In this document: positions 16,797 to 25,276 of the stretch, piece after piece
Numbering within the stretch: position 1 is the stretch's first letter
Layout of the letters: every line of letters starts with the position of its first letter
Origin: Halobaculum sp. XH14
GTDB lineage: Archaea; Halobacteriota; Halobacteria; Halobacteriales; Haloferacaceae
Length of the DNA stretch: 64,000 nt
Direction of reading: 5' to 3'
NCBI RefSeq assembly: GCF_032116555.1
Contig: NZ_CP134949.1
Coordinates: forward strand, 1,426,001-1,490,000
The notes under the pieces: generated by a model
Databases searched by the model: none
Told to the model about the DNA's origin: nothing
What the model saw: only the letters and a program-made list of their open reading frames with translations
Program-made: the position numbers and the translations under genes

Positions 16797-16911
16797 GTGA
16801 CCGTCGCGAGCGGAGCGAGCGGCGTGAACGAGCAGGACCGAATTCGAAGGAGACGAGGCGCGCACGGTGGAGCGAGCAGGTCTCGGGGTGGTTCGAATCC
16901 GGTTTCCGTGC
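16797..16911 (+). repeat. tRNA-Leu-flanked miniature element with inverted and direct T-arm copies
   Basis: An inverted T-arm copy, GGACCGAATTCGAA, lies at 16835-16848 (13 of 14 bases match the complement of the tRNA). A direct copy of the T-arm and acceptor 3' strand, GGTTCGAATCCGGTTTCC plus GTGC, closes the unit at 16890-16911. GAGAC at 16850-16854 can pair with GTCTC at 16880-16884 to form a hairpin between the two copies. Length and order match the units after tRNA-Lys and tRNA-Glu. Confidence 0.65.
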
Positions 16912-17010
16912 TTGGGGGATGAAGTTGCGACTGAGAGGGAACACCTAATGACGACCGCAAAATCCCCCACTTCTGTCGGCTCGGTGCGGCCGCTGTGCTC
17001 CTCGCGCTCA

Positions 17011-17264
17011 CTCGCTTCGCTCGTTCGCGCTGTGGTGCTTGTCGGTCCGCGCTTACGGAAGACTCGCTTCGCTCGACTTCCGAATTCTCGTTCGCTTCTC
17101 GCTCACGAGAGCTTCCCCGACGGAAGCGGCCCCTTTCAGTCCCACCCGACCGCGACCGTACGGCACGGCCACATGCCTCCCTTACCTCGGAGCACGCTCC
17201 TCGGAACTCACCCTCGCTTCGCTCGCGTGAACAGCCGATTCGCTCGGTTGGCTCGCTTCGCTCG
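17011..17264. repeat. Gene-free region with four exact CTCGCTTCGCTCG repeats
   Basis: Between the tRNA-Leu unit and dacZ (16912-17491) no convincing gene is seen; long frames here are antisense or read-through artefacts with atypical composition. The 13-mer CTCGCTTCGCTCG occurs exactly at 17011, 17063, 17213 and 17252. Its complement is the CGAGCGAAGCGAG motif of the tRNA-flanked units, and a fifth exact copy lies in the tRNA-Glu unit at 56723. The stretch GCGGCCCCTTTCAGTCCCAC at 17126-17145 also looks like an intergenic repeat end. Confidence 0.5.
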
Positions 17265-17491
17265 CCGCCCTCCACTCATCCCTCGCGCGGTTCGGCCGCC
17301 CACGGGGGGCGGCCGCCGCGCGCCACCGCACACCGCCCAGCCAACCGCCACCGCAGACGGTCACGGTGAACCGCCGGACTGCCCCCCGTCGTCGCTCCGA
17401 TTCGAACGTCGTCTCGCGGTCCCGAACACCGCAAGCCGGGCGCATGACGGGTTCGCAAGGACTTTGGCACAGCCCCGGCACCGTATAGGAA

Positions 17492-18301
17492 ATGTCCCGT
17501 CCGACCGACCTCCTGTCCGACCTCGTCGGGGACGTCGACGGGGTCGTCCTCTTCTCCCCGTCCGGCTCGCAGTACACCGAGTTCGTCGAGGCCGAGGGGG
17601 ACCCGGTCGTCGTCGCCGCGGACAACGACGTGGAGGCCGAGCGGTACGTCGAACTGCCGCTGACGTTCGACAACGTCAAGGACAGGATCCGGTTCGGGAT
17701 CGAGGGGGCGATGGAGCGCGACTTCCTCGAGGACGGCGACACGGTCGCCTGCGCGGTCGGGGTGTTCGACGACGCCATCGACGGGGTCGTTCGGACGCCG
17801 GTCGACGAGTCGATGCACTCGGGCATCTTCGACCTGTTCGCCAACTCGCGGGCGGACCCGAACGTCGTCCGCGACGTGTTCGACGTCGCCATCGAACTCG
17901 GGAAGAAGGGCCAGAAGGGCAAGCCCGTCGGCGCGCTGTTCGTCGTCGGCGACGCGGGGAAGGTGATGAACAAGTCCCGTCCGCTCTCGTACAACCCGTT
18001 CGAGAAGTCCCACGTCCACGTCGGCGACCCCATCGTGAACGTGATGTTGAAGGAGTTCTCCCGACTCGACGGCGCGTTCGTCATCAGCGACTCGGGCAAG
18101 ATCGTCTCGGCCTACCGCTACCTCGAACCGGCCGCAGAGGGCGTCGACATCCCGAAGGGGCTCGGGGCACGCCACATGGCCGCCGGGGCGATCACCCGCG
18201 ACACGAACGCCATCGCCATCGTGCTCTCGGAGTCCGACGGCCTCGTCCGCGCGTTCAAGGGCGGGACGATCATCCTCGAACTCGATCCGGAGGAGTACTG
18301 A
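17492..18301 (+). CDS. dacZ: Diadenylate cyclase DacZ (c-di-AMP synthase)
   Basis: 269 aa. The C-terminal DisA_N/DAC domain has the two key motifs: DGAFVISDSGKI with DGA near residue 193, and GARHMAAGAITRDTNAIAI with RHM near residue 227, where the family has DGA and RHR/RHxAA. The N-terminal half is the DacZ-type domain of Euryarchaeota. It makes c-di-AMP from two ATP; in Haloferax volcanii DacZ is essential and tied to osmotic and cell-size control. The gene is 3 nt ahead of an MscS channel gene and so is probably co-transcribed. Confidence 0.93.
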   Translation: MSRPTDLLSDLVGDVDGVVLFSPSGSQYTEFVEAEGDPVVVAADNDVEAERYVELPLTFDNVKDRIRFGIEGAMERDFLEDGDTVACAVGVFDDAIDGVVRTPVDESMHSGIFDLFANSRADPNVVRDVFDVAIELGKKGQKGKPVGALFVVGDAGKVMNKSRPLSYNPFEKSHVHVGDPIVNVMLKEFSRLDGAFVISDSGKIVSAYRYLEPAAEGVDIPKGLGARHMAAGAITRDTNAIAIVLSESDGLVRAFKGGTIILELDPEEY

Positions 18302-18304
18302 CCC

Positions 18305-19123
18305 ATGTCGGTCCTCGACCCCACACTCGCGCTCGTTCAGGCGACGCCCAGCCCCCTCGATCGAGCCGTCCGGTCGGTTCCCGCGAGGGTGTGGCTCGCC
18401 GTGGGCGTCCTGCTGTTCGGCGCGCTGCTCAGCTACGCCGTCATCGCCGTGAACCGTCGGATCCTCGAGAGCGCCGGCGTTCCGGGGACGATCGAGGGGA
18501 CCGCGTTCGAGCGGACAGCACGCGAGTTCGGGACCTCGACCGTCTCCATCATCGCGAAGCTGTCCGGCTACTTCATCTTCATCCTCTCGATGCTCGTCGC
18601 GCTGACCGTCGCGGACGTGAGCTTCATCTCGGAGTTCTGGAACCGCGTCGCCGTCTTCCTCCCGAAGGTGTTCATCGCCATCCTCGTGCTCATCGTCGGC
18701 ATCGTCGTCGGCGACAAGGTCCAGTTGCTCGTCGAGGAGCGACTCCGCGGGGTGAAGCTCCCGCAGGTGAGCGTGCTCCCGCTCGCCGCGAAGTACAGCG
18801 TCTTCTACATCGCGGCGCTCGTCGCGCTCAGCCAGATCAACGTCGCCACCGGCGCGCTCGTCGTGCTGCTCGGGGCCTACGCGCTGGCGGTCGTCCTGTT
18901 CTGCTCGCTCGCGTTCCGCGACCTGCTCGCCTCCGGTGCGGCCGGCATCTTCCTCCTGCTCAACCAGCCGTACGGCATCGGCGACCGCGTCCGGATCGGG
19001 GAGACGGAGGGCATCGTCCAGGAGGTCGACATCTTCGTCACGCACGTCGAGACCGACGACGAGGAGTACGTCGTGCCGAACCGCCGGGCGATGACCGACG
19101 GCATCGTTCGAATCCGCTCTTGA
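18305..19123 (+). CDS. mscS: MscS-family mechanosensitive channel
   Basis: 272 aa with about five membrane helices (near 28-48, 79-101, 113-137, 158-176, 180-200) followed by the MscS beta domain (NQPYGIGDRVRIGETEGIVQEVDIFVTHVETDDEEYVVPNR). The Ala/Gly-rich last helix before that domain is the pore helix TM3. The C-terminal alpha/beta vestibule of E. coli MscS is missing, so it is a short form. It releases solutes on hypo-osmotic stress; its location right after dacZ links it to c-di-AMP signalling. Confidence 0.9.
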   Translation: MSVLDPTLALVQATPSPLDRAVRSVPARVWLAVGVLLFGALLSYAVIAVNRRILESAGVPGTIEGTAFERTAREFGTSTVSIIAKLSGYFIFILSMLVALTVADVSFISEFWNRVAVFLPKVFIAILVLIVGIVVGDKVQLLVEERLRGVKLPQVSVLPLAAKYSVFYIAALVALSQINVATGALVVLLGAYALAVVLFCSLAFRDLLASGAAGIFLLLNQPYGIGDRVRIGETEGIVQEVDIFVTHVETDDEEYVVPNRRAMTDGIVRIRS

Positions 19124-19177
19124 GGGGCCGCGTTCGCGGCTCGCGTTCGGCCGGCGCGGCCCGATGCGCTCATCGGG

Positions 19178-19792
19178 TCACTCCCGTCGGACGGGCTCGG
19201 CCGGAACGCCCGCGACCGTCTCGCCGTCCGGGACGTCGTCCGCGACGAGCGAGTTCGCGGCCACCTGCGCGTCGTCGCCGACGTGGACGCCCGGGAGGAC
19301 CGTCACGTTCGCGCCCAGCATCGCGCGGTCGCCGACGACGACGTCGCCCACCCGGTACTCGTCCTGCAGGAACTCGTGACACAACAGCACCGAGTCGTAG
19401 CCGACGATGGCGTCCTCGCCCAGGCTGATCCGTTCGGGCCAGAACACGTCCGGGGTCGCCTCCAGCCCCCACGAGACCCCCTCGCCGACGTCCGCGCCGA
19501 GCCGACGGAGCAGCCAGTTCTTCGCGCGAAGGCTCGGCGAGATCCGGATCAGCCAGACGACGAGGTAGTTGAGAGCGACCCGTACCGGCGACTTCGCGTC
19601 GGTCCAGAACCGGAGCGAGTTCCGGCCGCCCGGGGTCGGGTGCCGTTCGAGCCGGTCGTAGCGGGCGGGTCCGCCGGAGCCGGCCGGGACGTGGTCGGTC
19701 GGTACGTCGTCGGCCGGGTCCTGGTCTGCCGTGGCGCTGTCGGCCGAGGCGTCGGCGTCCCGATCGTCGTCGCCCTGGTCGTCCTCGATCAC
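19178..19792 (-). CDS. Left-handed beta-helix acyltransferase (LbH, maltose/galactoside acetyltransferase-like)
   Basis: 204 aa from a GTG at 19792. After an acidic 40-residue start and an amphipathic helix, the chain has hexapeptide repeats: GADVGEGVSWG, ISLGEDAIVGYDSVL, VVVGDRAMLGANVTVLPGVHVGDDAQVAANSLVADDVPDGETVAG. This fold transfers acetyl or acyl groups from CoA. The DHH-type catalytic His is seen as LCHEF. A TTTGATTAG box about 26 nt upstream supports the GTG start. Substrate is not assigned; its neighbour purD is divergent in function. Confidence 0.8.
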   Translation of the reverse strand: MIEDDQGDDDRDADASADSATADQDPADDVPTDHVPAGSGGPARYDRLERHPTPGGRNSLRFWTDAKSPVRVALNYLVVWLIRISPSLRAKNWLLRRLGADVGEGVSWGLEATPDVFWPERISLGEDAIVGYDSVLLCHEFLQDEYRVGDVVVGDRAMLGANVTVLPGVHVGDDAQVAANSLVADDVPDGETVAGVPAEPVRRE

Positions 19793-19857
19793 GTTCCCCT
19801 CTCGGACTCCCCGGCTAATCAAACCGTGTGGGCCGGGGTTCGAACAGCGGCGGCCCC

Positions 19858-21150
19858 TCAGTCGTCCTCGCCGCGAAGCTCGGCCATGTGGTCGACCCGT
19901 CGTCGGACGAGCGATTCGGTCCCGACGTCGTGCCGGACGTGGAACCCCTCGCCGGCCGCGGCCAGCGCCGACTCGGCCCGCCCCTCGGCGGCGGCGATCG
20001 AGTCCCCCAGGCCGACGACCGCGAACGACCGGGAGGTCGTCGTGTACAGGCCGTCCTCGCGCTCGTCGACGCTGGCGTAGAAGAGGATCGCCTCGCCGGC
20101 GGCGTCCTCGTCGACCTCGATTCGCGCGCCCGCCTCGGGGTCCGTTGGGTAGCCCGCCGGCACGGCGTACTTGCAGACCGTCGCGTCCCCGGAGAACGAC
20201 AGTTCGGGGAGCGAGTCGCCGTCGCGTGCCGCGGTCAGCACGTCGAGGAACGGCGTCTCCAGGGCGGGCAGCGTGTTCATCGCCTCCGGGTCGCCGAAGC
20301 GCGCGTTGAACTCGACCACCTTCGGTCCCTCGGCACCGAGCATGAACTGGCCGTAGAGGACCCCCTTGTACTCCGGGAGGGCGTCGACGACCGCCTCCAG
20401 CACCGCGACCGCGTCCTCGTAGTCGTCCCCGGTCATGAACGGCAGCGTGGGGGTCGTGTCCGAGTAGCTCCCCATCCCGCCGGTGTTGGGCCCCTCGTCG
20501 CCCTCGTAGGCGCGCTTGTGGTCCTGGATGGCGGGCGTGACGCGGACCTCGCCGTCGGCTACGAACGCCTGGACGGTGAACTCCTCGCCGACGAGGCGCT
20601 CCTCGACCACCCACTCGTCGTGGTCGGCCTCGCGGACGTACGCGGCGGCCTCGGCGTGGGCCACCTGGTCGCCGGTGACGCGGACGCCCTTCCCGCCGGT
20701 GAGCCCCGTCGGTTTCACGGCCACGTCGTCGTCGACCGACTCGACGTACTTCGCCGCCGACTCGGCGTCCTCGAACGTCTCGAACGCCGGACAGCCCGGG
20801 ATCGACTCCTCGCGCATGAACCGCCGCTGGAACGCCTTGTCCGTCTCCAGGCGTGCTTGGGCGGCCCGCGGGCCGAACGTGTAGACGCCAGCGTCGTCGA
20901 GGGCGTCCGCGACGCCCGCTTCGAGCGCGGACTCCGGGCCGACGACGGCGAGATCCGCGCCGACGTCCGCCGCGTAGTCGACGATTTCGCCGGCCTCGCG
21001 CTCCCCGACGGCTTCGAACCCGTCGGCGAGGGCGGCGATGCCGGGGTTCCGGTTGCTCGCGCAGGCGTACAGGTCACAGTCGTCGGCCAGCGCACGGGCG
21101 ATGGCGTGTTCCCGTCCGCCGCCGCCGACGAGCAGCACCGTCTCTGTCAT
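19858..21150 (-). CDS. purD: Phosphoribosylamine-glycine ligase
   Basis: 430 aa, normal length for GARS. VLLVGGGGREHAIARALA is the N-terminal domain start; GPESALEAGVADAL, FVKPTGLTGGKGVRVTGD-type ATP-grasp segment (VAVKPTGLTGGKGVRV), DHKRAYEGDEGPNTGGMGSYS and VEFNARFGDPE (ATP/Mg site, with NARFGDPE) are all family blocks. It makes GAR from phosphoribosylamine, glycine and ATP in purine synthesis. A CTTACAC box at 21175-21181 fits the ATG at 21150, so the longer frame to 21201 is not used. Confidence 0.95.
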   Translation of the reverse strand: MTETVLLVGGGGREHAIARALADDCDLYACASNRNPGIAALADGFEAVGEREAGEIVDYAADVGADLAVVGPESALEAGVADALDDAGVYTFGPRAAQARLETDKAFQRRFMREESIPGCPAFETFEDAESAAKYVESVDDDVAVKPTGLTGGKGVRVTGDQVAHAEAAAYVREADHDEWVVEERLVGEEFTVQAFVADGEVRVTPAIQDHKRAYEGDEGPNTGGMGSYSDTTPTLPFMTGDDYEDAVAVLEAVVDALPEYKGVLYGQFMLGAEGPKVVEFNARFGDPEAMNTLPALETPFLDVLTAARDGDSLPELSFSGDATVCKYAVPAGYPTDPEAGARIEVDEDAAGEAILFYASVDEREDGLYTTTSRSFAVVGLGDSIAAAEGRAESALAAAGEGFHVRHDVGTESLVRRRVDHMAELRGEDD

Positions 21151-21298
21151 GGGTGCATTCGGTAGGCATACGAGTGTAAGTCTTGCTCTCTCACGGCGCA
21201 AGAATGTTCACGAACGTGGTCACCGTTTCCGTACCCCGGGTTCGCCCCGAAGCCCGCCCGACCGCCCATCTTTTCCGGCGGGCGCGCGACCATGATCC

Positions 21299-23494
21299 AT
21301 GAGCGACCCCACGGCGCGAAACCGGCTGGACGAGGAGGCCAGCCCGTACCTGCGCCAGCACGCCGACAACCCCGTCAACTGGCAGCCCTGGGACGACGAC
21401 GCGCTCGCTGCCGCCCGCGAGCGGGACGTGCCCATCTTCCTCTCGGTCGGCTACTCGGCGTGCCACTGGTGTCACGTCATGGAGGAGGAGTCGTTCGAGG
21501 ACGACGCGGTCGCGGCGGTGCTGAACGAGTCGTTCGTCCCGGTGAAGGTCGACCGCGAGGAGCGCCCCGACCTCGACCGCGTCTACCAGACGGTCTGTCA
21601 ACTGGTCAGCGGCCGCGGGGGCTGGCCGCTCTCCGCCTGGCTCACGCCCGAGGGGGAGCCGTTCTACGTCGGGACGTACTTCCCGCGCGACGGGCGGCAG
21701 GGGATGCCCGGCTTCCTCGAAATCTGCCGGAACATGGCCGACTCCTGGGCCGACCCGAAACAGCGCTCGGACATCGAGGACCGGGCTGACCAGTGGACGA
21801 CCGCGGTGCGTGACGAACTCGAGGAGTCCGAAACGGGGGCCGGAGCCGCCGACGATTCCGGCTTCGATTCCGACTCCGACGACGGTGACGACCGGACGCT
21901 CCTCGACGACGCGACGACGGCGGCGATCAGGAGCGCGGACCCCGAACACGGCGGCTTCGGCCACGGCGGGCCGAAGTTCCCCCAGCCCGAGCGGGTCGAC
22001 CTGCTGATGCGGGCCTACGCGCGTTCCGGTCGACAGGAGCCGCTCGACGTCGCGCTGGGCGCGCTGGAGGCGATGGCGAACGGCGGCCTCTACGACCACG
22101 TCGGCGGCGGCTTTCACCGCTACTGCACCGACCGCGAGTGGGTGGTCCCCCACTTCGAGAAGATGCTGTACGACAACGCGGAACTCGCGCGGACGTACCT
22201 CGACGCCCACCAGTTGACGGGTCGGTCGCGGTACGGCGTCGTCGCCCAGGAGACGCTCGGGTTCGTCGACCGCGAACTCTCCCATCCGGACGGCAGCTTC
22301 TACGCGACGCTCGACGCGGACTCCGGCGAAGGCGAGGGGGCCTACTACGTCTGGACGCCCGAGGGCGTCCGGGAGGCGGTCGGCGACGAACTGACGGCGG
22401 ACCTGCTGTGCGAGCGATACGGGGTGACCGAGGGCGGGAACTTCGAGGGCGGCCGCACCGTCGTGACGATCGCTGCCGACGTCGAGGCGCTGGCGGAGCG
22501 GCACGAGCTCGACGTCTCGGACGTCCGTCGGCGGCTCGTCGACGGTCGGCTCGAACTGTTCGCCGCGCGCGACGGGCGGGAACGACCGCCGCGCGACGAG
22601 AAGGTGCTCGCCGGCTGGAACGGGCTGATGATCTCGGCGTTCGCCCGGGGCGGCAGGGTGCTCGGCCCGGAACTCGGCGAGCGGGCCGAGCGGGCGCTCT
22701 CGTCCGTCCGCGAGCACCTCTGGGACGGCGAGCACCTCTCGCGCCGGGTGATGGACGGCGAGGTCAAGGGGGTCGGCTACCTGGAGGACTACGCCTTCCT
22801 CGCGCGCGGCGCGTTCGACACCTACCAGGTGACCGGCGACGTGACCCACCTCTCGTTCGCGCTGGACCTGGCGCGGGTCGTCGTGGACGCGTTCTACGAC
22901 GCCGAGGCGGGCACCGTCTACGCGACGCCGGCGGACGGCGAGGAACTCGTCGCACGGCCACAGGAGCCGAAGGACCAGTCCACCCCCTCGAGCCTCGGCG
23001 TGGCGACGTCGCTCCTGCTGGACCTGCACCAGTTCGCGCCCGACGAGGGGTTCGAGGTGGCCGCGACCGACGTGCTGGCGACCTACGAGGATCGGGTCCG
23101 CGCGAGCCCGCTCGAACACACGACCCTGGCGATGGCGGCAGCCAAGCGTGCGCGCGGGCCGATCGAGGTGACGCTGGCGGCCGGGTCGGTCGGGACTGCT
23201 GGCTCGGCCGAATCCGCCGGGTCGTCGGACCGGATCGACCTCCCCGACGGGTGGCGAGAGACGCTCTCGGACCGGTATCTCCCGGGGGCGGTCGTCGCGC
23301 CACGGCCCGCCGACGAGGACGGGCTGGCCGAGTGGCTCGACGCGCTGGACCTGGACGACGCGCCACCGATCTGGGCGGATCGGGGCGCTCGCGACGGCGA
23401 ACCGACGGCGTACGTCTGTGAGAACTTCACCTGTTCGCCGCCGAACCACGACCTCGCGGAGGCGCTGGCCTGGGCTGACGACCGGGAAGCGTGA
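21299..23494 (+). CDS. Thioredoxin-domain protein, YyaL/SPATA20 family (DUF255)
   Basis: 731 aa. The start NRLDEEASPYLRQHADNPVNW and the CHWC motif in GYSACHWCHVM (Cys55, Cys58) define the DUF255 thioredoxin-like domain. From about residue 210 follows an (alpha/alpha)6-barrel like those in N-acylglucosamine epimerases, seen as GGFGHGGPKFPQPERVDLL, VVPHFEKMLYDNAELA and VLAGWNGLMISAFARGG. The family's reaction is not settled; members are widespread in archaea. A 25-residue low-complexity linker occurs near 170-200 and another near 635-660. Confidence 0.88.
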   Translation: MSDPTARNRLDEEASPYLRQHADNPVNWQPWDDDALAAARERDVPIFLSVGYSACHWCHVMEEESFEDDAVAAVLNESFVPVKVDREERPDLDRVYQTVCQLVSGRGGWPLSAWLTPEGEPFYVGTYFPRDGRQGMPGFLEICRNMADSWADPKQRSDIEDRADQWTTAVRDELEESETGAGAADDSGFDSDSDDGDDRTLLDDATTAAIRSADPEHGGFGHGGPKFPQPERVDLLMRAYARSGRQEPLDVALGALEAMANGGLYDHVGGGFHRYCTDREWVVPHFEKMLYDNAELARTYLDAHQLTGRSRYGVVAQETLGFVDRELSHPDGSFYATLDADSGEGEGAYYVWTPEGVREAVGDELTADLLCERYGVTEGGNFEGGRTVVTIAADVEALAERHELDVSDVRRRLVDGRLELFAARDGRERPPRDEKVLAGWNGLMISAFARGGRVLGPELGERAERALSSVREHLWDGEHLSRRVMDGEVKGVGYLEDYAFLARGAFDTYQVTGDVTHLSFALDLARVVVDAFYDAEAGTVYATPADGEELVARPQEPKDQSTPSSLGVATSLLLDLHQFAPDEGFEVAATDVLATYEDRVRASPLEHTTLAMAAAKRARGPIEVTLAAGSVGTAGSAESAGSSDRIDLPDGWRETLSDRYLPGAVVAPRPADEDGLAEWLDALDLDDAPPIWADRGARDGEPTAYVCENFTCSPPNHDLAEALAWADDREA

Positions 23495-23694
23495 GCGGCC
23501 GGATGAGCCATCTCGGGGACGTTTCGGCCGGGCCGGCCGACTCGCCGTGTGCGGCCCGCTCACACCCGCGCAGGGCGGTCACTTCGTGATGTTTAAGTAC
23601 GGCTCCCGTGTCCGTGCAAACGGAGACACTGCAGGGGCGATCGGGTCCCGAGTCCGACGCACGGACGCGGCGGGCGGTGATACTGAACGCAGGT

Positions 23695-23778
23695 GTTGCG
23701 GTAGCCAAGCCTGGCCCAAGGCGCTGGGTTGCTAACTCAGTGGCGCAAGCCTCCGGGGTTCGAATCCCCGCCGCAACG
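23695..23778 (+). tRNA. tRNA-Ser (anticodon GCT)
   Basis: An 84-nt class II tRNA. The acceptor GTTGCGG pairs with CCGCAAC at 23771-23777, discriminator G. The anticodon loop TTGCTAA gives GCT, the variable arm is long, and the T-arm reads CGGGGTTCGAATCCCCG. It stands 20 nt ahead of the uS13 gene and leads the ribosomal operon. The strong TTTAAG box at 23592-23597 is about 100 nt upstream of the tRNA, so a tRNA leader of roughly 70 nt would have to be removed. No 3'-end repeat follows this tRNA. Confidence 0.96.
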
Positions 23779-23798
23779 CTGTCTAGCCACCAAAAGAC

Positions 23799-24341
23799 AT
23801 GAGTGCAGAAGAACCAGAGGACGCGCCAGACGGCGAGGAGGACGACGACGACCTCCAGTACTTCGTCCGGATCGGGCAGACCGACCTGGACGGGACGAAG
23901 ACCGTCGAGCGCAGCCTCACGGACATGAAGGGTATCGGCCAGCGGACGGCGCGACTGGTCGCCGAGTCGGCGGACGTGGACCGAACGGCCACGTTCGGCC
24001 GCCTCGACGAGGAGGCCATCGACGCCGTCGTCGACGTCGTCGAGCACCTCGAGGACCACATCCCGGCGTGGATGGTCAACCGGCAGAAGGACTTCTTCAC
24101 CGGCGAGACCGCCCACAAGACGGGCTCTGACCTCCAGGAGAAGCGACGTCACGACATCAACCGCATGAAAATGATCGACTCCTACAAGGGGACTCGCCAC
24201 AAGCGCGGGCAGAAGGTCCGCGGACAGCGGACCAAGTCCACGGGCCGGACCGAGGGCACCATCGGCGTCAACGTCGAGGAGATCCGCGAGGAGGCGGCCG
24301 AGGAGGCCGCAGCCGCCGAGGAGGAGGGTGAGGAGATCTGA
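23799..24341 (+). CDS. rpsM: Ribosomal protein uS13
   Basis: 180 aa. The helix-two-turn-helix core is seen in YFVRIGQTDLDGTKTVERSL and MKGIGQRTARLVAES; the basic tail YKGTRHKRGQKVRGQRTKSTGRT near residues 130-150 reaches into the small-subunit head between the tRNAs. A 30-residue acidic Glu/Ala tail follows, common in haloarchaea. First protein gene of the operon; its stop overlaps the uS4 start by 1 nt. Confidence 0.97.
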   Translation: MSAEEPEDAPDGEEDDDDLQYFVRIGQTDLDGTKTVERSLTDMKGIGQRTARLVAESADVDRTATFGRLDEEAIDAVVDVVEHLEDHIPAWMVNRQKDFFTGETAHKTGSDLQEKRRHDINRMKMIDSYKGTRHKRGQKVRGQRTKSTGRTEGTIGVNVEEIREEAAEEAAAAEEEGEEI

Positions 24342-24865
24342 TGACGACCGGAAACTCCACCAAGCGATACGAGACGCCCAACCACCCGTACCAGGGCGAG
24401 CGCATCGCCCAGGAGTCGGACCTGGTCGGGCGCTACGGCCTGAAGAACAAGGAGGAGCTCTGGCGCGCGCAGTCGGAACTGCGCGACTACCGCCGCGAGG
24501 CGCGACGCCTCATCGGCGAGGCCCAGGGTGACGTCGAGGCCGCCGGCGAGGCGGGCGCCGACTTCGTCGATAGCCTCCGCCGCTACGGCATCCTCGGCGA
24601 CAACGACGACATCACCGAGGTGCTCTCGCTCGAGGTCACCGACGTGCTCGAACGCCGCCTCCAGACGGTCGCCTACCGCAAGGGCGTCGGCAACACGCCC
24701 GACCAGGCGCGACAGTTCATCGTCCACGGCCACGTGGTCGTCGGCGACGCCCGCGTCACGCGGCCGTCCTACCAGGTCCCGAGCGACGAGGCGGACCTCG
24801 TCTCCTTCGACGAGACGAGTCCGCTCGCGGACGAACTCCACCCGGAACGCGCGGAGGGTCAGTAA
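24341..24865 (+). CDS. rpsD: Ribosomal protein uS4
   Basis: 174 aa. It has the archaeal uS4 order: a basic start NSTKRYETPNHPYQGERI, helical RYGLKNKEELWRAQSELRDYRREARRLI, then an S4 RNA-binding domain LQTVAYRKGVGNTPDQARQFIVHGHVVVGDARVTRPSYQV. A primary 16S rRNA binder in 30S assembly. Translationally coupled to uS13 (TGATG) and directly abutting uS11. Confidence 0.97.
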   Translation: MTTGNSTKRYETPNHPYQGERIAQESDLVGRYGLKNKEELWRAQSELRDYRREARRLIGEAQGDVEAAGEAGADFVDSLRRYGILGDNDDITEVLSLEVTDVLERRLQTVAYRKGVGNTPDQARQFIVHGHVVVGDARVTRPSYQVPSDEADLVSFDETSPLADELHPERAEGQ

Positions 24866-25270
24866 ATGAGCGAATCCGAGAACACGCCAGAGGGCGAGGG
24901 CAAGTGGGCCATCGCCAACGTCTTCGCATCGTTCAACAACACGCTCATCACCGTCACGGACGTCACGGGCGCCGAAACGCTCGTGAAGTCCTCCGGCGGC
25001 GCGGTCGTGAAGCAGAACCGCGACGAGGCGTCGCCCTACGCCGCGATGCAGATGGCGGAGGGCGTCGCCGAGGACCTGCTCGCCCAGGGCATCGAGGGCG
25101 TGCACGTCCGCGTGCGCGGTCCCGGCGGGAACGCACAGAAGTCCCCCGGCCCCGGCTCGCAGGCGACGATCCGTGCGCTCGCGCGGGCCGGACTCGAGAT
25201 CGGTCGCATCGAGGACGTGACTCCCATCCCGCACGACGGCACGCGGGCACCGAAGAAGAACCGGCTGTAA
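24866..25270 (+). CDS. rpsK: Ribosomal protein uS11
   Basis: 134 aa. [23 protein letters not shown] and the C-terminal [20 protein letters not shown] are diagnostic; the [18 protein letters not shown]-type loop ([18 protein letters not shown]) contacts 16S rRNA near the platform. Starts immediately after the uS4 stop (TAAATG). Confidence 0.97.
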   Translation: MSESENTPEGEGKWAIANVFASFNNTLITVTDVTGAETLVKSSGGAVVKQNRDEASPYAAMQMAEGVAEDLLAQGIEGVHVRVRGPGGNAQKSPGPGSQATIRALARAGLEIGRIEDVTPIPHDGTRAPKKNRL

Positions 25271-25276
25271 TCCACC

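Noticed and set aside
17011-17264. CRISPR array
   Set aside because: The repeated unit is only 13 nt, spacing is irregular (52, 150 and 39 nt), and no cas genes are near; the Dna2-like nuclease is a replication protein.
16867-19428. An 853-codon forward frame crossing the repeat region, dacZ and mscS
   Set aside because: It reads dacZ and mscS in the wrong frame, has an extreme Arg/Pro/Gly composition and no domains; GC-rich coding sequence gives long empty shadow frames.
23610-23666. Perfect 8-nt inverted repeat GTCCGTGC / GCACGGAC upstream of tRNA-Ser, considered as a structured leader
   Set aside because: The TTTAAG box at 23592-23597 predicts transcription from about 23621, so one arm would lie outside the RNA; the pairing is also over a 40-nt loop.
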